64,000 nucleotides of DNA from assembly GCA_037074765.1 (NCBI GenBank), contig JBAMDO010000177.1, forward strand, positions 1 to 64,000. Direction: 5' to 3'. Shown here piece by piece: positions 50,850-64,000 of the stretch. Position 1 is the first letter of the stretch. Each line of letters opens with the position of its first letter. Origin of the DNA: Mansonella perstans. Its lineage: Eukaryota; Nematoda; Chromadorea; Rhabditida; Onchocercidae. Under the pieces are notes generated by a model. That model saw only the letters and a program-made list of their open reading frames with translations. It had not been told where the DNA came from and made no database searches. The translations under genes and the position numbers were made by a program.

Positions 50850-51300
50850 CCTAATATGGATACAATTGAATGAGTACAATATTTTTTCTTTTTTTTTTTA
50901 CACAGCTGAATGAGTACAATATCCTTTTACATGATGTGAGCCTTAAATGTATACAGTATTCTCATAAAGTATAAATTTTTTTATACTATAGACAGTACGG
51001 CAGATCAGATTAAAGTATGTAATAGTATACTATAGGTTTCATGCTACTTTTATACAGTACCTTGCATGGTTTATTAGGCTAAATGTATTAGCATTCTTGA
51101 ATACCACAAATTATATACTATATTTATACAGATTCTCCTTTACGATATAATTTTTACCATACGGCGCAAGTTTTTTTTTTACATATTTAATGTTAAATGT
51201 ATGCAATATTTTTGCACAGTATATATTTCATACTGTAATTATACAGTATCTGTGTAATATTTTATATTGCATTAATTTTTTTAGGCCGTATATGTGCGGT
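50850..51300. repeat. Cluster of ATACAGTAT-like motifs
   Basis: A 450-base segment with many related short words: GAGTACAATAT (twice), TATACAGTATTC, TATACTATA, TATACAGTACC, TATACTATATTTATACAG, ATGCAATATT, CACAGTATAT, and the near-palindrome ATACTGTAATTATACAGTAT near 51231-51250. It is less homopolymeric than its flanks. It may be a decayed mobile or satellite element. Confidence 0.5.
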
Positions 51301-52082
51301 AGTATCGTATGCAGTTAAATTTTACTTTATTAATTTCATGACCACTTTTTTCCGTCATTTTTTTCCTTATTTTTGTTCTCATATCATTTTAGATTTATTA
51401 ATACTCAAAATAAAATAAAGATTAGAAATTTTATATTTCATTAGGAAAAAATAAAAAATGAAAATTATATTTTTTCACAATATCTTTTGTACAATAAAAG
51501 TTGTCTTAGGAATTGATCAAATTTTGATGATTAATCAGTGAGTTGAATTAATATTTAATTAATTAAAATGAAATAAAAATACAAATCGAACAATGGTAGC
51601 ATAGTGACAGGAACTGTTATTATTGATAGAGAGAAAAAGAGTTTACAGGAAAGAATTTTTGGGATTTCAATGGGAAGTACCGCTCGTATGGTTTTTTGAA
51701 ATACAGTGAACATTTTCTATTACAGTATTTTTTCATATGAAAATATTATACATTCCTTTCATGAATTTTTAGAATTATTATTATTTTTTTCATGCATTAA
51801 TTGAAATTCATAATATATTTGCTTAAAAAAGCAAAAAAAAAAAAAAAAAAATGCGGAATAATGAATGACATTTATTTCGATAAATCTCGGGTAAGGAAAT
51901 AGTAATGATTGTATCATACCATAATTATGATTATCCCATCGTCAATAGATGTGATGTATATCGATAGTAATCATCATAAAGATCGTAAAAAGGATATGAA
52001 ACGTGGACAAAAAAAGGAAAAAAAAAGAAGAAATAAAGTAATGACTATGTTAATGGGAATCTTTAGAATTGAAAATAAATAG

Positions 52083-52318
52083 AATATTGAATTAAATGAA
52101 TGAACGAATTGAGTGAATGAGTGAATGAATGAATGAATGAATGAATAAATGGATGAATGAATAAATGAATGAATGAATGAATGAATGAATGAATGAATGA
52201 ATGAATGAATGAATAAATGAATGAATGAATGAATGAATAATGAATGAATGGAATGAATGAATGAATGAATGAAATGAATGATTGAATGGATAAATGAATG
52301 GATGATTGAAGATGGAAA
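52083..52318. repeat. GAAT tetranucleotide array
   Basis: About 235 bases of TGAA/GAAT units with a few ATAA and GGAT variants. The minus-strand frames read as FIHS repeats, a repeat artefact and not a protein. Confidence 0.95.
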
Positions 52319-53977
52319 CAATCATCGGATTATATCTCTTCAGGGTACAATCATTCATATGAAAAGATGAAAATAAAAACGATCAAAGGATGAAAAATAA
52401 ACATTCATCAAAAAGAAATAAATAGTAGTAGTATGCTGTAATAACAGGTATTTCGTTATATTTCTATTTTTCAAAAGCTTTTTTTCCCTTTTCTTTTCTT
52501 TTAAATTTAAAAAAAGAAAATATTTTTTTTTTATGAACAAATTTAAATTTGATAAAATTCTTCATTTAACATTCTTTTTATTTATTTATAATTGTTCCTT
52601 TATTGATAATATATTTAAACATAGAATTACTTTTCCCTTTTTTTCTGTTTTCTTTTGACTTAACGTAAAAAATATTACGTATGCAGCTTAATCTGTAAGA
52701 TAAATACGACTTTGATTGAGAATCACCCGTAAATATTTATAACGATCAAATCTTTTATTTAGAAAATATTGAGTATTAATTACTCTTTGTTATAAAATAT
52801 CCAAAAACAAAATATTTCGCATAAGTGATTGAAGTTTAATAAATTATTCGTGTTTACGGTAAATGTTTATGTAATGCGTGTTTAATTATTATTTGTAAAA
52901 GTGTTTAAATTATTCATGGTAAGTGTAATGATAAGTGTGTATGTCCAGTCGTGATAAGTGCTTATGCATTGTTTATTATATCACTTAACCTTATCACACT
53001 TGACAATTATTTATTTGATAATTACTTTCATGTAAAATGTCACACTGAATTAATAATATATGAATGATTAAGCAGAGATATCAGTGATAAATTTTTAAAA
53101 TATGTGCTATAAACACTTTTTTTTCGCAATTTTTGTTACAATGATTTTACTCTACTTTAACTTTTTAATATGTGCATTCAAAAACGAAATTTGAAATACG
53201 AAGTTAAATTAACCTTTAACCTCTGTACTTCTTAACCTCACCTTGACATTTTTCTGTTAGTATATAATGACTGCTTTAGTTTTCATTCCCATTTCTTCCC
53301 AACATTCCATTCATTTTTATTCATGTCGTACTTTTCGCAGTCTATTTTTGTAAATTATAGCTGATTAAGCAGCCACTAATTAGATGATCAATGAAATGCT
53401 GCTATCTATTGATAAGTCATTTTAACTGTGTAAAATTTTTATTTTCTAGTTTTTGTTCAATTGCAGCAAATAAAACGAACATTTGAATGGTGTAAAGAGC
53501 TGTTTAAAAAAATGATACATAAACTTAACAAACAGTTAAAATAAAAATAAAGAGATGAAAAACTGAAAGAGAAGAATTTTTTCATTTAAAAAAAAAAAAA
53601 AAAAACAACAAAATTAAAAGAGATACATTACGATTGATGAAGAAAGTAATCTTTGATTGCACACAAATTAAATGCCCTGTCAGAAATAATTTATTTTATT
53701 CCATTACATTATCGTACGAACTTTTTTCTGTCTGTTTTTATTTTAACCTTCTCTAAAAATTTTTCTTTCATTTCACACTTATTAGAACATTTTTTTTTAT
53801 ACGAATGATTCAATGAATTCAATGATTCAATGAGATATTTTTTGTTATTTGATGTTTTTTTCTCATCTGTTTTTCCTGAATTAATTAGTTTCAAAAAAAA
53901 AAAAAAGAAATTGGGAACTAATTTAAGTAGTTCATTAGATAAGTTTGTGTACTTGATAAGAAATTCAATAAGTGTTT

Positions 53978-54106
53978 ATTATTATTATTATTATTATCGT
54001 TATTATGATTATGATATGATTATTATGATTATCATCATTATTATTATTATTATGATTATTATGATTATTACTGTTATTATTATTATTATTAATTATAATT
54101 ATTATA

Positions 54107-54152
<46 letters not shown>

Positions 54153-54170
54153 ATTAATTATTATTATTAT
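53978..54170. repeat. ATT trinucleotide microsatellite
   Basis: Interrupted ATT/TTA repeats with GATTATGATT islands over about 190 bases, resembling the larger array at 45371-45640. Confidence 0.92.
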
Positions 54171-56719
54171 TACTGTTATTGTTATCTTTGCTATTGTATT
54201 GTTTGTTTGTTGTTTGTTATTGTTGCTGTTGTTATTATTTACATTAAGTACATTAATTTATTATTTACATTTCAGTTTTTTCAACAAAACATATTTTACA
54301 TTTGCATTATTGATCGGTGAAATATGAACTTTCAATTCGTTAAAGTAATAATGTTTTTATAACTTTTTTTTTCCAAAGATTTCAATTTATAATTTTTATT
54401 ACCAGTATGTTTAAAGATATTAATTTCAAACTTCTAAAGCTATTAATTTTGAACTACATTTAAAGGTATTCATTGATTTCATACTGACTGAGACAAAGAT
54501 CAATATCTTTAAACATTAAAAGATATTAATATGATATTAATACTCTTGTTAGTATGAAGAAAAAAGAGGAAAAAAGTCTATTTAGATATAATTATATATG
54601 CTATAACACTTTAAGTATTTGACTAAATATTAAATATGTTACTTTAAGTATTTGATTAAATATTAACGTTGTGACAAAAATTGCTAATTAAAAAAGTTAA
54701 TTACATGATAGCCATTCTTTTTTTTTGTTAATAATGATTCTTTTCATACAATTCCTTGAAACATTTGTATAATTTAATTTAATTGTAATTATATGTACAT
54801 ACGTATATAATTTAATTTATAATTTAAATTTGCTTCATTGTTTTATCTTGTATTTATTTTATTACTTTTAATATAAAATATTAAACAATTTTAATTAAAA
54901 AACATACAATGAAATTAAGCCAAGCTTTTTTTTGGTTTTTTACATCAAGAAATTCAAAAATAGTACTAATTGAAAATTGTTACTTGAGAACAATTTGGAA
55001 ATAGTATTTAATAACCTATTTATTGTAGCTTAATTATTTCAATGATATTTTAAGTAATCAAATATTAATAAATAATCTCGAATATGTTATGCTTAATGGT
55101 AGGGTGCTATGTGTAAAGTTTTTTGGTAATTTTTAATTTGATTTCAGTGCTATCTTTTACAATGGCTGTAAAAAACAATTTATGCTTTTTTCAATTTTTA
55201 TTTTTTTTAAATGATAAAATTGCATAATGGCTCGTAGGAAAAATTTTCCTATCTTATTTAAATGTTTTAAAATTTTCCATCAAATTAAAACTAATATACT
55301 AAAATAAATTTTTGATTGTTGAAAAAAAGAAAAGATTTTTTTGATTTCATTCATTGATAACAAGTACAACATTCTAAAATGTTTTATTTGTGTGTGTGTG
55401 TTCTTGGGCAAAAATATTTGCTCAACAAAAACTTTTTTTTTCTTTTTTCAGACTAAATAATATTTGAATTTGCTGTTCGTGTACTGTAATACTTTTATCA
55501 TTTTGTTATACGTTTCCATTGTTAATCTGTTATTGATTTCAATTGATTTTTATTTCCAATTTTTTTTTATTTCATTCTATTCAATTGATTTTTATTCCCA
55601 ATTTTTTTTTTTTTATTTCATTCTATTCATTTCAAATTTATCTCATTTTACTTCAATTCATTACATTCAATTTCATTACTTTTCCCATTTGTCCTTTATT
55701 ATTGAAATTATATTACTTTATTTTATAACTATGATATGATTATCATAGTATTCTCTTATCATATAATTACACTTTATCACAAAAGATCAATGACCTTTTC
55801 AGTGGAGATGGCATAAATTTTCTCTAAGCCTTCTTCTAACTATTTACCTTATCTTAAATTACAGTAAATTTTGTTAAATAAAAACTTTTGTGGAAGCAAA
55901 AAAAAACTCTCAAAATTTTCATTAAATTATCAATGAAAAAAAAAAACGAAACTTTGCAGAAATTGTATAAAAATTAATTTTAGAGGCAATTGAAAATAGT
56001 AAAAATGTAAAAGTTTATGATAAAATTGTTTGTTTTTTTTATACAGTTTTTTTCTTTGATAATAATTTAATATCATTTAATCACTGATCAAACTTTTTCC
56101 GCTTGTCAACTGTTTTTTTTTTTTGCTATTGGATTATCAGTTTTGTTGAAATTTACACAAAATTAATGTGTGAAAAGTTTTTGTTTACCAATTGAACAGT
56201 TGCTGCTTTCTCTAACAAATTTTTAAAAGTTTTAATTGAATTCTTTTTCTGCTTCGTTTTTAAAAAAAGAAAAAAAAAAAACGGAAAAAAAAACGAAGTT
56301 ATTATTGACAATTTTCATTCATTTCCATAAGAATGACTACAGCAATTTGTTCTTAGCACGAAAAGATATGAATTATAATATTACAAAAAAAAAAAAAAAA
56401 AAAAAAAAACAAAAAATTTATTTAAATGATTATTTTAGGCTAAATTTATAATTAAAAAATTAACAGTTAACTGAGTAAATGAATGGTATAAAATGAGATA
56501 AAAGGAAGTAACGATAATAATAATAATAATAAAATGAATTTAAATTAAAATTTAGAATGAAAAATTTTTTCATCCGAAAATTAAATGTTTATTTGTCATT
56601 TTCATCAATCGTTTATAAAATTAATGATATCAAAAACATATATAAATATAATGGAATCACAATAAATTTTGATTGAATTAAAGAGAAAAAGAGAGAGAAA
56701 GAGGAAAGGAAGAGAAGGA

Positions 56720-56745
56720 GAGAGAGAGAGAGAGAGAGAGAAAAA
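56720..56745. repeat. GA microsatellite
   Basis: About 12 GA units within a purine-rich stretch (56680-56770). The plus strand otherwise tends to carry the CT version of this repeat further on. Confidence 0.85.
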
Positions 56746-56935
56746 AGAAATATTGAGGAAGTGAAAAGGAACCGAACAATAATAACATGAAATGCTTTTT
56801 CTCTATCAGCCAGTGGCAACAATTTTGTTTTTTTTTTTTTTTTGTTTTCAATTCTGTTCGATCAAAATAATGACAAATTGACATTTTTATTTCATTCATC
56901 AAATTCACAAAGAAAAAGTCAATTGTCTGTCTGTA

Positions 56936-57085
56936 TATAAATATATATATATATATATATACGTGTGAATGTGTATATGTATGTATGTATGTATATATAT
57001 GTGCGTGAATGTTTGTATATTATGTGCATACGTGTATTTGTACGTGTATATATATACGTGCACAAATGTATATATGTATACGTGA
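56936..57085. repeat. TA / TATG / TG repeats
   Basis: A TA run (56938-56961) leads into GTATGTATGTATG and scattered TATACGTG units. The plus-strand frame reads as Val-Tyr-Met repeats, a repeat artefact. Confidence 0.8.
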
Positions 57086-58572
57086 AATTATCGTTTTTTG
57101 AAAAAAATTCATTTCAATTTTTAACTGTTCTGTTCAATTTGTTTGATTTTTGTTACGAAATGTTGCGATGAAAGTAAATTAATTACTGCAAAAATTGATG
57201 GAATTGTTTATAACAATTTTTCAATAGTCATTTTCTAAAATTTGGAAAAAAAAAAGAAAAAAAAAAAAGAAAAGAAATTCTCTTTTCAATCATTTTTCAT
57301 TTTGCTACACAATGTTTTTTCATCTCTTCCATTTCTCGTTACTTTCGTTTAATTTTTCATCAATTCGTAACATTTAAATTTCTCCTTCCTTTTTTCTCTT
57401 TTCAATTAGTCTTTTTACCGAAAGGAATAATCGAAACGGAAATTTTCATTTCTTACTTTTCAAATTTATTGCTATTTGTTATTATTGATTATTGATGTGA
57501 AACAAATGAAGCAAGTTGCGAACAAAATTAATTGAAATTTTATGAAGAAAGCTAAATATCCATTGATGGGAAGAGTAGATAAACAATGATGACAGGAAAT
57601 AATTACAGCTAGTGATTTACCTTTTCCCTCTCTCTTTCTCTCTTCCTCTCTCTCTCTCCCTCGTTCTCGATCAAGCAACAAAATTAATGGGAGAGAGAAA
57701 GAAGAAAACAACGATAATTGAAAAGTTTAAAATGCTAAGTTTAATTTAATTAATTCAATGGATTGAAATTAAGAATTATCAAACAAATGCTGCTCTTTGA
57801 ACGAGCAACGATGTGAGTAAACAGAGAAATGAAAAGAATGTTACAAATTGATGTAGTAAACAAGCGCATATCGTAACAAATTTAATCCAAGATTAAATTT
57901 AGCAAAATTTCAAAAATATTAATCAATAAGCAGTTTAATAAGCATATTTATATATGTATGTATAAATACATGCAATATAATAGCTAAAATATTACCATTA
58001 ATTTTATAACAATAATAATAATTGTAAAGTAAATTAATCATAATAAAAAATGATTGTAAGCAAATAAGAAAAAAAAAGAATTGAAATTGAATTAATTAAG
58101 AAATGAAAATTATTTGAACAAAATAAAAATTTCTCTTTTTCTTTTCTTTTTTTTTTTTTTTTTGAAAAATACTTAAATAAAAGTTAAAAGAAATCAATCA
58201 GTCTGGTTTTTTTTTTTTTTTGTCTTTTACAAAAAAAAAAAAAAATTAAATGAATTGTTGTAATGGTTAAAATTTTGTTAAGACCCTGTGTCATTTTCAA
58301 TTTCATTTCAACTCATATGGCCCATTTTGAATGATAGGTATTTGGTATCGGTTAGTGCTTATTTGATAGATTGATTAAAGATGATACCATTGTTTTAGAA
58401 AAAAAAAAAAAAAAAAAAAGGCAATGACCGGTTTTTTCTTTTCTTACAGTTTCAATCACAAACATCTTTTCAAACAAGAAAACCAGAAAAATTACCCGAC
58501 AAGTTTAAACAGTTAATTTGTAATCGATCTTTCTCTATCTACAATTGTATATGTTTTCAAGGTTACATACCA

Positions 58573-58930
58573 TTCATTCATTCATTCAATCATCCTACCC
58601 CCCCCTCCCTCTATTCATTCCGTTCAATCATTCATCCCTATTATCATTCTATTCATTCATTCGTTCATACTGTTCTTCATTCCTTTTATCATCTAATTCA
58701 TTCATTCATTCATTCATTCATTCATCCAATCATCCATTCATATTAATTCATTCATTCATTCATCCAATCATCCATTCATATTAATTCATTCATATCATTT
58801 CATTTCAATCATTCACCCCCTTTCATCATCTATCTATCTATCCATCTTTTCATTCTGTCATGCAATCATTCAATCAAGCATTCATTCATTCATTCATTCA
58901 TCCATTCATTCATTCATTCATTTACCCATC
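58573..58930. repeat. ATTC tetranucleotide array (inverse of the GAAT arrays)
   Basis: About 350 bases of CATT/ATTC repeats with CATC, CAAT and CCCC interruptions. A CCATTCATATTAATTCATT block occurs twice near 58733 and 58771. It is the reverse complement of the motif at 44476 and 52083. Confidence 0.93.
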
Positions 58931-59033
58931 CGTCCACCCCATTTAACGGTGTGTTGTTGATAATAAAGCAATGCTTTCCGCCTTATTTCATTTTCTCTTT
59001 TTTTTTTCTTTTTTCAATTCATACCTTTTCACA

Positions 59034-59068
<35 letters not shown>

Positions 59069-59269
59069 CTCTTTCCCTCTCTTCTTTTCTTCAACTATTA
59101 ATCAATTCCTTTTTCATTTCTATTCTTTTTTTTTCTCACCAATTTTATGCATTTTAATTAGATTCTAAATCTAAATATAAATTTGAACAAGGTCGATTCA
59201 CATTTATAATGTATTTGGCTTCATTTTCCCTTTTTCTTTTCCTTTGCTTTTCAACCCAATCAAATAATC

Positions 59270-59325
59270 TTTTCTCTCTTTCTCTCTCTTTCTCTCCCTC
59301 TCTCTCTCTCTCTCTCTCTTTGTTT
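59270..59325. repeat. CT microsatellite
   Basis: TCTCTC-rich tract on the plus strand with short CCC and TTT interruptions. Comparable CT tracts occur at 57630-57662, 61088-61145, 61290-61325 and 63416-63440. Confidence 0.85.
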
Positions 59326-60478
59326 TCTCTTTTTTGTTGTTTTGTCTCTGTTAAATTATCTCAAAATATGTCATATAAAAAAAAAAGATTGATAATAACT
59401 TTTTTCTTTCAATGTTTTTGTGATAATTAAAATTTTTATCTCATATTTGCTTTTTTTTTCTCTCTGTTTCTCTACTCTATTCCATCAATTTTCACAAGCA
59501 AACACTTTATCATATCAGTTAATTTATTTTTCAAAACTTTTATTTGATTGTTGCTTTTATTCTATTGCATTTCATTTTAACTTCTTCAGTACAATCATTA
59601 AATACTATGTTTTAGCATTTATTTGTTTTTTTTTTTTTTTTTTTTATGTATTTGAAAAAACGAAACAATAATGAAAACATATTGTAAAAATGAGTTGAGA
59701 ATTTTTTTTTAACTTTTTATCAGAAATATCAAAAAAAAAAAAAAAAAACAACGGCCAAATTCTTATTTAATTCATCGGGTAATTTTCTGGGTAAATTGTT
59801 TTTTTAATCTTTTCTAACCTACTGGAATTCTCGGAAGATATTATGGTATTTTTAGTTCGTGGAAAAATAAAGAAATTTCATCATTCCATCAAAATTTTTA
59901 TTATTACATGAAAATATTTAATAATTATACCAATATGAAGAACTTTATTTTTTTTCAGTTAATTATTATAACAAAATATGAAACTTATATACATAAAATA
60001 AAAATTCATACAATACAATACTTAATCATATAGTTATATCTCATCGTTTCACACTTCAAATTATAAATTATAGTTTAAATTCATACAATGATCATGTAAT
60101 TATTTATGTACTAATGGATATTAATTGGAGAAAATTATTGAGGAAATTATTAATCAGTAATGAAAAATGTCCGGAAGTTTAGCCAGATGTCTTTTGGAAA
60201 TTTAGCATTAACAACGAAATTTTAACGAACATTTCATTTAATGGATGATAATAATTTATAATGAAAAATGAAAAAGAAAGAGTAGGAGAAAGAAGGAGAG
60301 GAAGGGAAAGGAAAAGAAAAAAAGAAATAAATACATTTTCCAAAAACTATGCATATTTAATTAAATGTACTACTTTTAATTGAATCACGGGAGCTTTCAT
60401 GAGAATTGAAAGAAATTATTTCTCAAAATTGATTTCATAATTCTCATCTTCATTCTTTCTCTTTCTCTTTAGATCATT

Positions 60479-60545
60479 ATCATGATATTGTCATCATTAT
60501 CATCATCATCATTATCATCATTTATCATCATCATCATCAATGTTT
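60479..60545. repeat. CAT trinucleotide repeat
   Basis: ATC/CAT units with a few TTA interruptions over about 65 bases. Confidence 0.85.
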
Positions 60546-61659
60546 CCTTTCTTTTTTCTATGATCGCAATTATTGTCATCATAATGATAATCCTAATTAT
60601 TATTGCTATAATTATTGGCCTACACTGTAATCCTTATCATTATTATTATCATCCATTATTGTTATCTTCAATAACATCACTATCATCATCATTATAAAAT
60701 ATTACTGCCAACAATAATTAATATTTATTTTAAATCAATTCATAATTTTTTTTAAATCAATGCTGAATTAGATTTGAACCCATTGATTCATTTAATCTGA
60801 TTCATTTCAATTATTATGAAATAATTTGTGATTCATTGATTGATGTGACAGGGTGACATTAATGGAATAAATATTTTTGCTAAAAGAAGCATCAATTTAA
60901 AAATATGTGAGGACGTGAGAGCGTGAATAAAACGTGCAAAAATGAGAGAGCGGAAGAGAGAGAAAGAGAGGATAGATAGATGACAGAGGACAGGAACAAT
61001 GACGGTACTTTAAAAGAAGGCCATTGAACTTGATTAGTCAGATGATCTTTTATGACAAAGTCCGTATGTATTTCGCTTCCTCTTTTCCTCTCTCTCTCTC
61101 TCACCCTCTCTCTCTTCTCCTCTCTCTCCCATTCCCTTTCTCGCTTCATTTACCTTTATATGTTTATAAATGTATATATATATATATTTTGAATTTTTTT
61201 TTTTCTTTGCAAATTATCGGGTTTGTCCATCTGTCCATTCATATGAGTTAATCAACCGTTGTCTAATTTTCATTCATGCATTTTTTTTTCTCTCTCCCTC
61301 TCTTTCTCTCTTTCTCCTCCTATCTTTCTCATTTTTTCTTTCCCTCCCTATCTTTTATGTAATTCATTTTGTTTAAAAAATTCCCTTTTTCTTTTTTTTC
61401 TTTTTTTTTTTTTTTGTAAATTATTATATTGGTTGGCTCTTTTCGTAATAAAACATTTTTAAAAAAAAAAAAAATTTAAAAAATTGTTCATTTTTATATT
61501 AATTTTTACAACTCATTTGTTGTTTTTTTTTAATTTTTTTTATTCTCTCTTACCATAACATTTTCATTTTTTTTTTAAAAAAAATTGGAGCCATAAGATG
61601 TCTATTGATATCAATGTTATGGTTGGAATCGCTAGCTGTCAAACATTCCTTTCATTTTG

Positions 61660-61775
61660 ATGTCCTTTTTTTTTCTCCCTCTCTCTTCTTCCCCTCTCTT
61701 GTTTTCTCCCTCTCTCTTGTTTTCTCCCTCCCTCTCTCTTGTTTTCTCCCTCTTCTCTCTTCTTTTTTCCCTCTC
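61660..61775. repeat. CTCTCTTGTTTTCTCCC minisatellite, about three copies
   Basis: Three to four copies of CCTCTCTCTTGTTTTCTCC, each separated by a few CT or CCTC bases, inside a pyrimidine-rich plus-strand tract. Confidence 0.88.
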
Positions 61776-61972
61776 TTTATTTATTTCAATTTTTAATTTT
61801 TGATTTAATTGTTGTGCAGTTGAGAATGCTTTCTTATTTGTGAGAAGAAAGGAAAGGAAAAAAAAAAGTGAACAATTAATTTGTTAATAATGCAGTCTAC
61901 TGTTTTATTTGTTTTTGAAGTGAGATGAGAGAGAGAGAAACCGGTTAATTAAAAATTGCTTTTGCAGAATTA

Positions 61973-62042
61973 TCACTATCATCATCATCATCATCATCAT
62001 CATCATTATTATCATCATCATCACTATCATCATCATTCATCA
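61973..62042. repeat. CAT trinucleotide repeat
   Basis: ATCATC units with TATTATT and CACTATC interruptions over about 70 bases, like the array at 60479. Confidence 0.9.
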
Positions 62043-64000
62043 TTGTTTGCTTTGTTTCTTTCTCTCATCACTTGAAAACAAAAAATTAAAACTGATAGTT
62101 TGATGATAATTAATGAAATTATGTTTCTGTCACAACACAAAGACCGGTTAAACAGAATAACTTTTTTTCAAAATAACTGGATTATCAAGGTTATAAAATG
62201 ATTCATTTAAATTTATATACATGTCATTAACTCCATTCTGAATGTGTCCCATTTATTATTAGTTGAAGTAAACAGGCGTCAGGCGTTAATGTTCTTTGAA
62301 AAAAAAAAAGCATAAATTTTACAAATCATTGTTTTCTTCATTCTTCTCTAGTTTTTCCTTTTTCTTTTTCTCTTTTTTTTTTCTTTGAGGAATTTTATTT
62401 TTTCAAAATAATTATAATTTTGATATCATCACGTCTTTTCTGTTTGTTTTTTTTTCTTTTTTTTGTTTAAAGAAAGAAAAAAAAAAATTCGAAAGATTTT
62501 TAAACAAAATTTTTTGTTTTCCGGAAATTATTTTAAAATTAATTAAATAAATGTTTAATTATTAAAAAAATTTTTCATTTTTTTAGCGATTTCATCGCTT
62601 TTTAACAAATATTTCAATTATTTATTAAGACTAGATGGCCAAAAATTTGCACATTTTCAAATGCTTTTTAATTATTTGGGGTAATTATTGGTTTTTAATT
62701 AATTATCGAATGGTATATGTGAATTTCAATAGTTTCAATGTCTTTTTTTTTCTTTTTTTTGGATGCTTTAATTAATGATTAGTTTGGATGTAATTAGGGA
62801 TATATAAATAATTTTAAAGAATTATTAATTAGTTTTATGGAGGAAGATAATTAAAACTGAAATAATTTCAGTATTTATTTCGATGTTTCAATTAATTTTA
62901 ATACGGCAGAAGATATGGTAGATTTTGAAATGATTTCATTTTTCCCTGTTAAATGCTTTTAATTAATTAATTGTTAATAGGAGTGAAATCTATTGCAAAA
63001 AAAATGACAGAAGAAGAGGAAACAATGGTAGTAAATTAATCACAGTAACCCGTCTTTAGTATGTTGAAACTTTTTATTTCTCTTTATTGCATTGAATGAT
63101 TTAATTTCTTATTTAATTTTTCCTCCTTCTCCCTGCAACACTCTCCCGGAATCTTCCACCAGAAATTTTTATCTTTTATTTTTGATAATATATTTAAAAA
63201 ATTTTTTTGATAGAAAAAAAAAGTTTAAAATCATTTTGTTATAAAAACATGAAATAGAGAGGGAGAGAGGGTGAAAAAAACAAAGAAAGAATATGAAAAT
63301 ATCATGAAAAAAAATAAATTCAATTGCAGTGATAAAAGTGAAAATTTTCGTGAGATTTAAATACTTTCAATTTTTTTTTCGAAACATATTCATATTGTTT
63401 CTTTCTTTTTTTTCTCTTTCTCTCTCTCTCTCTCTCTTAATCCCTTGCTTTCGTCTCTTTCGTTTTTATTTCAACTTTTCAAATTTATTTATTTCTTTAA
63501 TTTTTCTTTTATTCAATCAATCAATCAATATTAGCATATATTTGATATTATTAATCAAATATCGTTTAGTTACAAAACAAAAAAAAAGAAGTAAAGAGAT
63601 AAATAAATAAAAAGTTCCAAAAAGCACTCATTGAAAATGATTTCTGTAATATTTTTTTTTCTTCATTTCTTTTTTTATGCTTTTGAAAAAAAAAAATTCC
63701 CGAAAGTTTTACTTTTTGACATTTTTTGTCATTTATTTATTTGTTTATTATTCGTTTCTTTTGTTTTGTTGGTTTGTTTTTTTTGCTTTTTTGTTTGAGT
63801 GAAATGATTTTGCTTAAAAACTTTTTTGTTATATTTTTTCGTTCAATTAATTTGCCTTTTTAAATATTTTAATTGTACAAAAAAAAAATCCCGAAATTTA
63901 TTTGACTGAAAAGACAAAAAGAAAAAAGTTTCAATTTAAAAATTATTAATATTTAAATTCATTTTGCAATATGTTAAGTTGGGTTCATGTTACTGATTGT

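Noticed and set aside
52083..52358. FIHS-repeat proteins on the minus strand
   Set aside because: They are translations of the GAAT tetranucleotide array and have no other content.
52900..53020. Hairpin or microRNA precursor with GTGATAAG and CTTATCAC arms
   Set aside because: Only about eight bases pair perfectly and the rest of the loop does not extend the stem.

Overview
The window reads as nuclear DNA of a parasitic nematode, most likely a filarial or other clade III (spirurid) species. It is very AT-rich and rich in A/T homopolymers. Introns are mostly about 80 to 700 bp and end in TTTCAG-like acceptors. Several start codons sit directly behind an unpaired 3' splice acceptor, as expected for spliced-leader trans-splicing. 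The species assignment is inference; no marker here fixes the genus. Because the genes are split into short exons, I rebuilt each one by translating exons, matching them to the family from memory, and requiring GT/GC-AG borders with compatible reading phase.

Layout, 1 to 43 kb (gene-dense): NDUFV2, the 24 kDa subunit of mitochondrial complex I (minus, 2254-4506); a Smoothened-type 7TM receptor of the Hedgehog pathway (minus, 7437-15698, 20 exons); a presenilin of the SEL-12 type (plus, 18929-24176), head to head with Smoothened; LIPT1, a lipoyltransferase (minus, 25273-27453); SNRNP40, the U5 snRNP 40 kDa WD-repeat protein (minus, 28339-30967); a decayed NOSIP gene (minus, 31777-33634); CPSF2/CPSF100 (plus, 34526-41066); and a small cysteine-rich Ly6/ET-type secreted or surface protein lacking a recognisable 5' exon (plus, 42243-42870).

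43 to 64 kb: about 21 kb with no gene I can support. It is extremely AT-rich and packed with microsatellites (ATT, GAAT/ATTC, CAT, CT, TA, CA), homopolymers and a few minisatellite-like duplications. It may be intergenic or part of a very long intron.

The conserved genes are housekeeping (respiration, protein lipoylation, splicing, 3'-end processing) plus two developmental signalling genes: Smoothened for Hedgehog, and presenilin for Notch through gamma-secretase. The most notable observations are a complete Smoothened gene in a nematode (C. elegans is known to lack one) and a NOSIP locus carrying several independent disabling changes.
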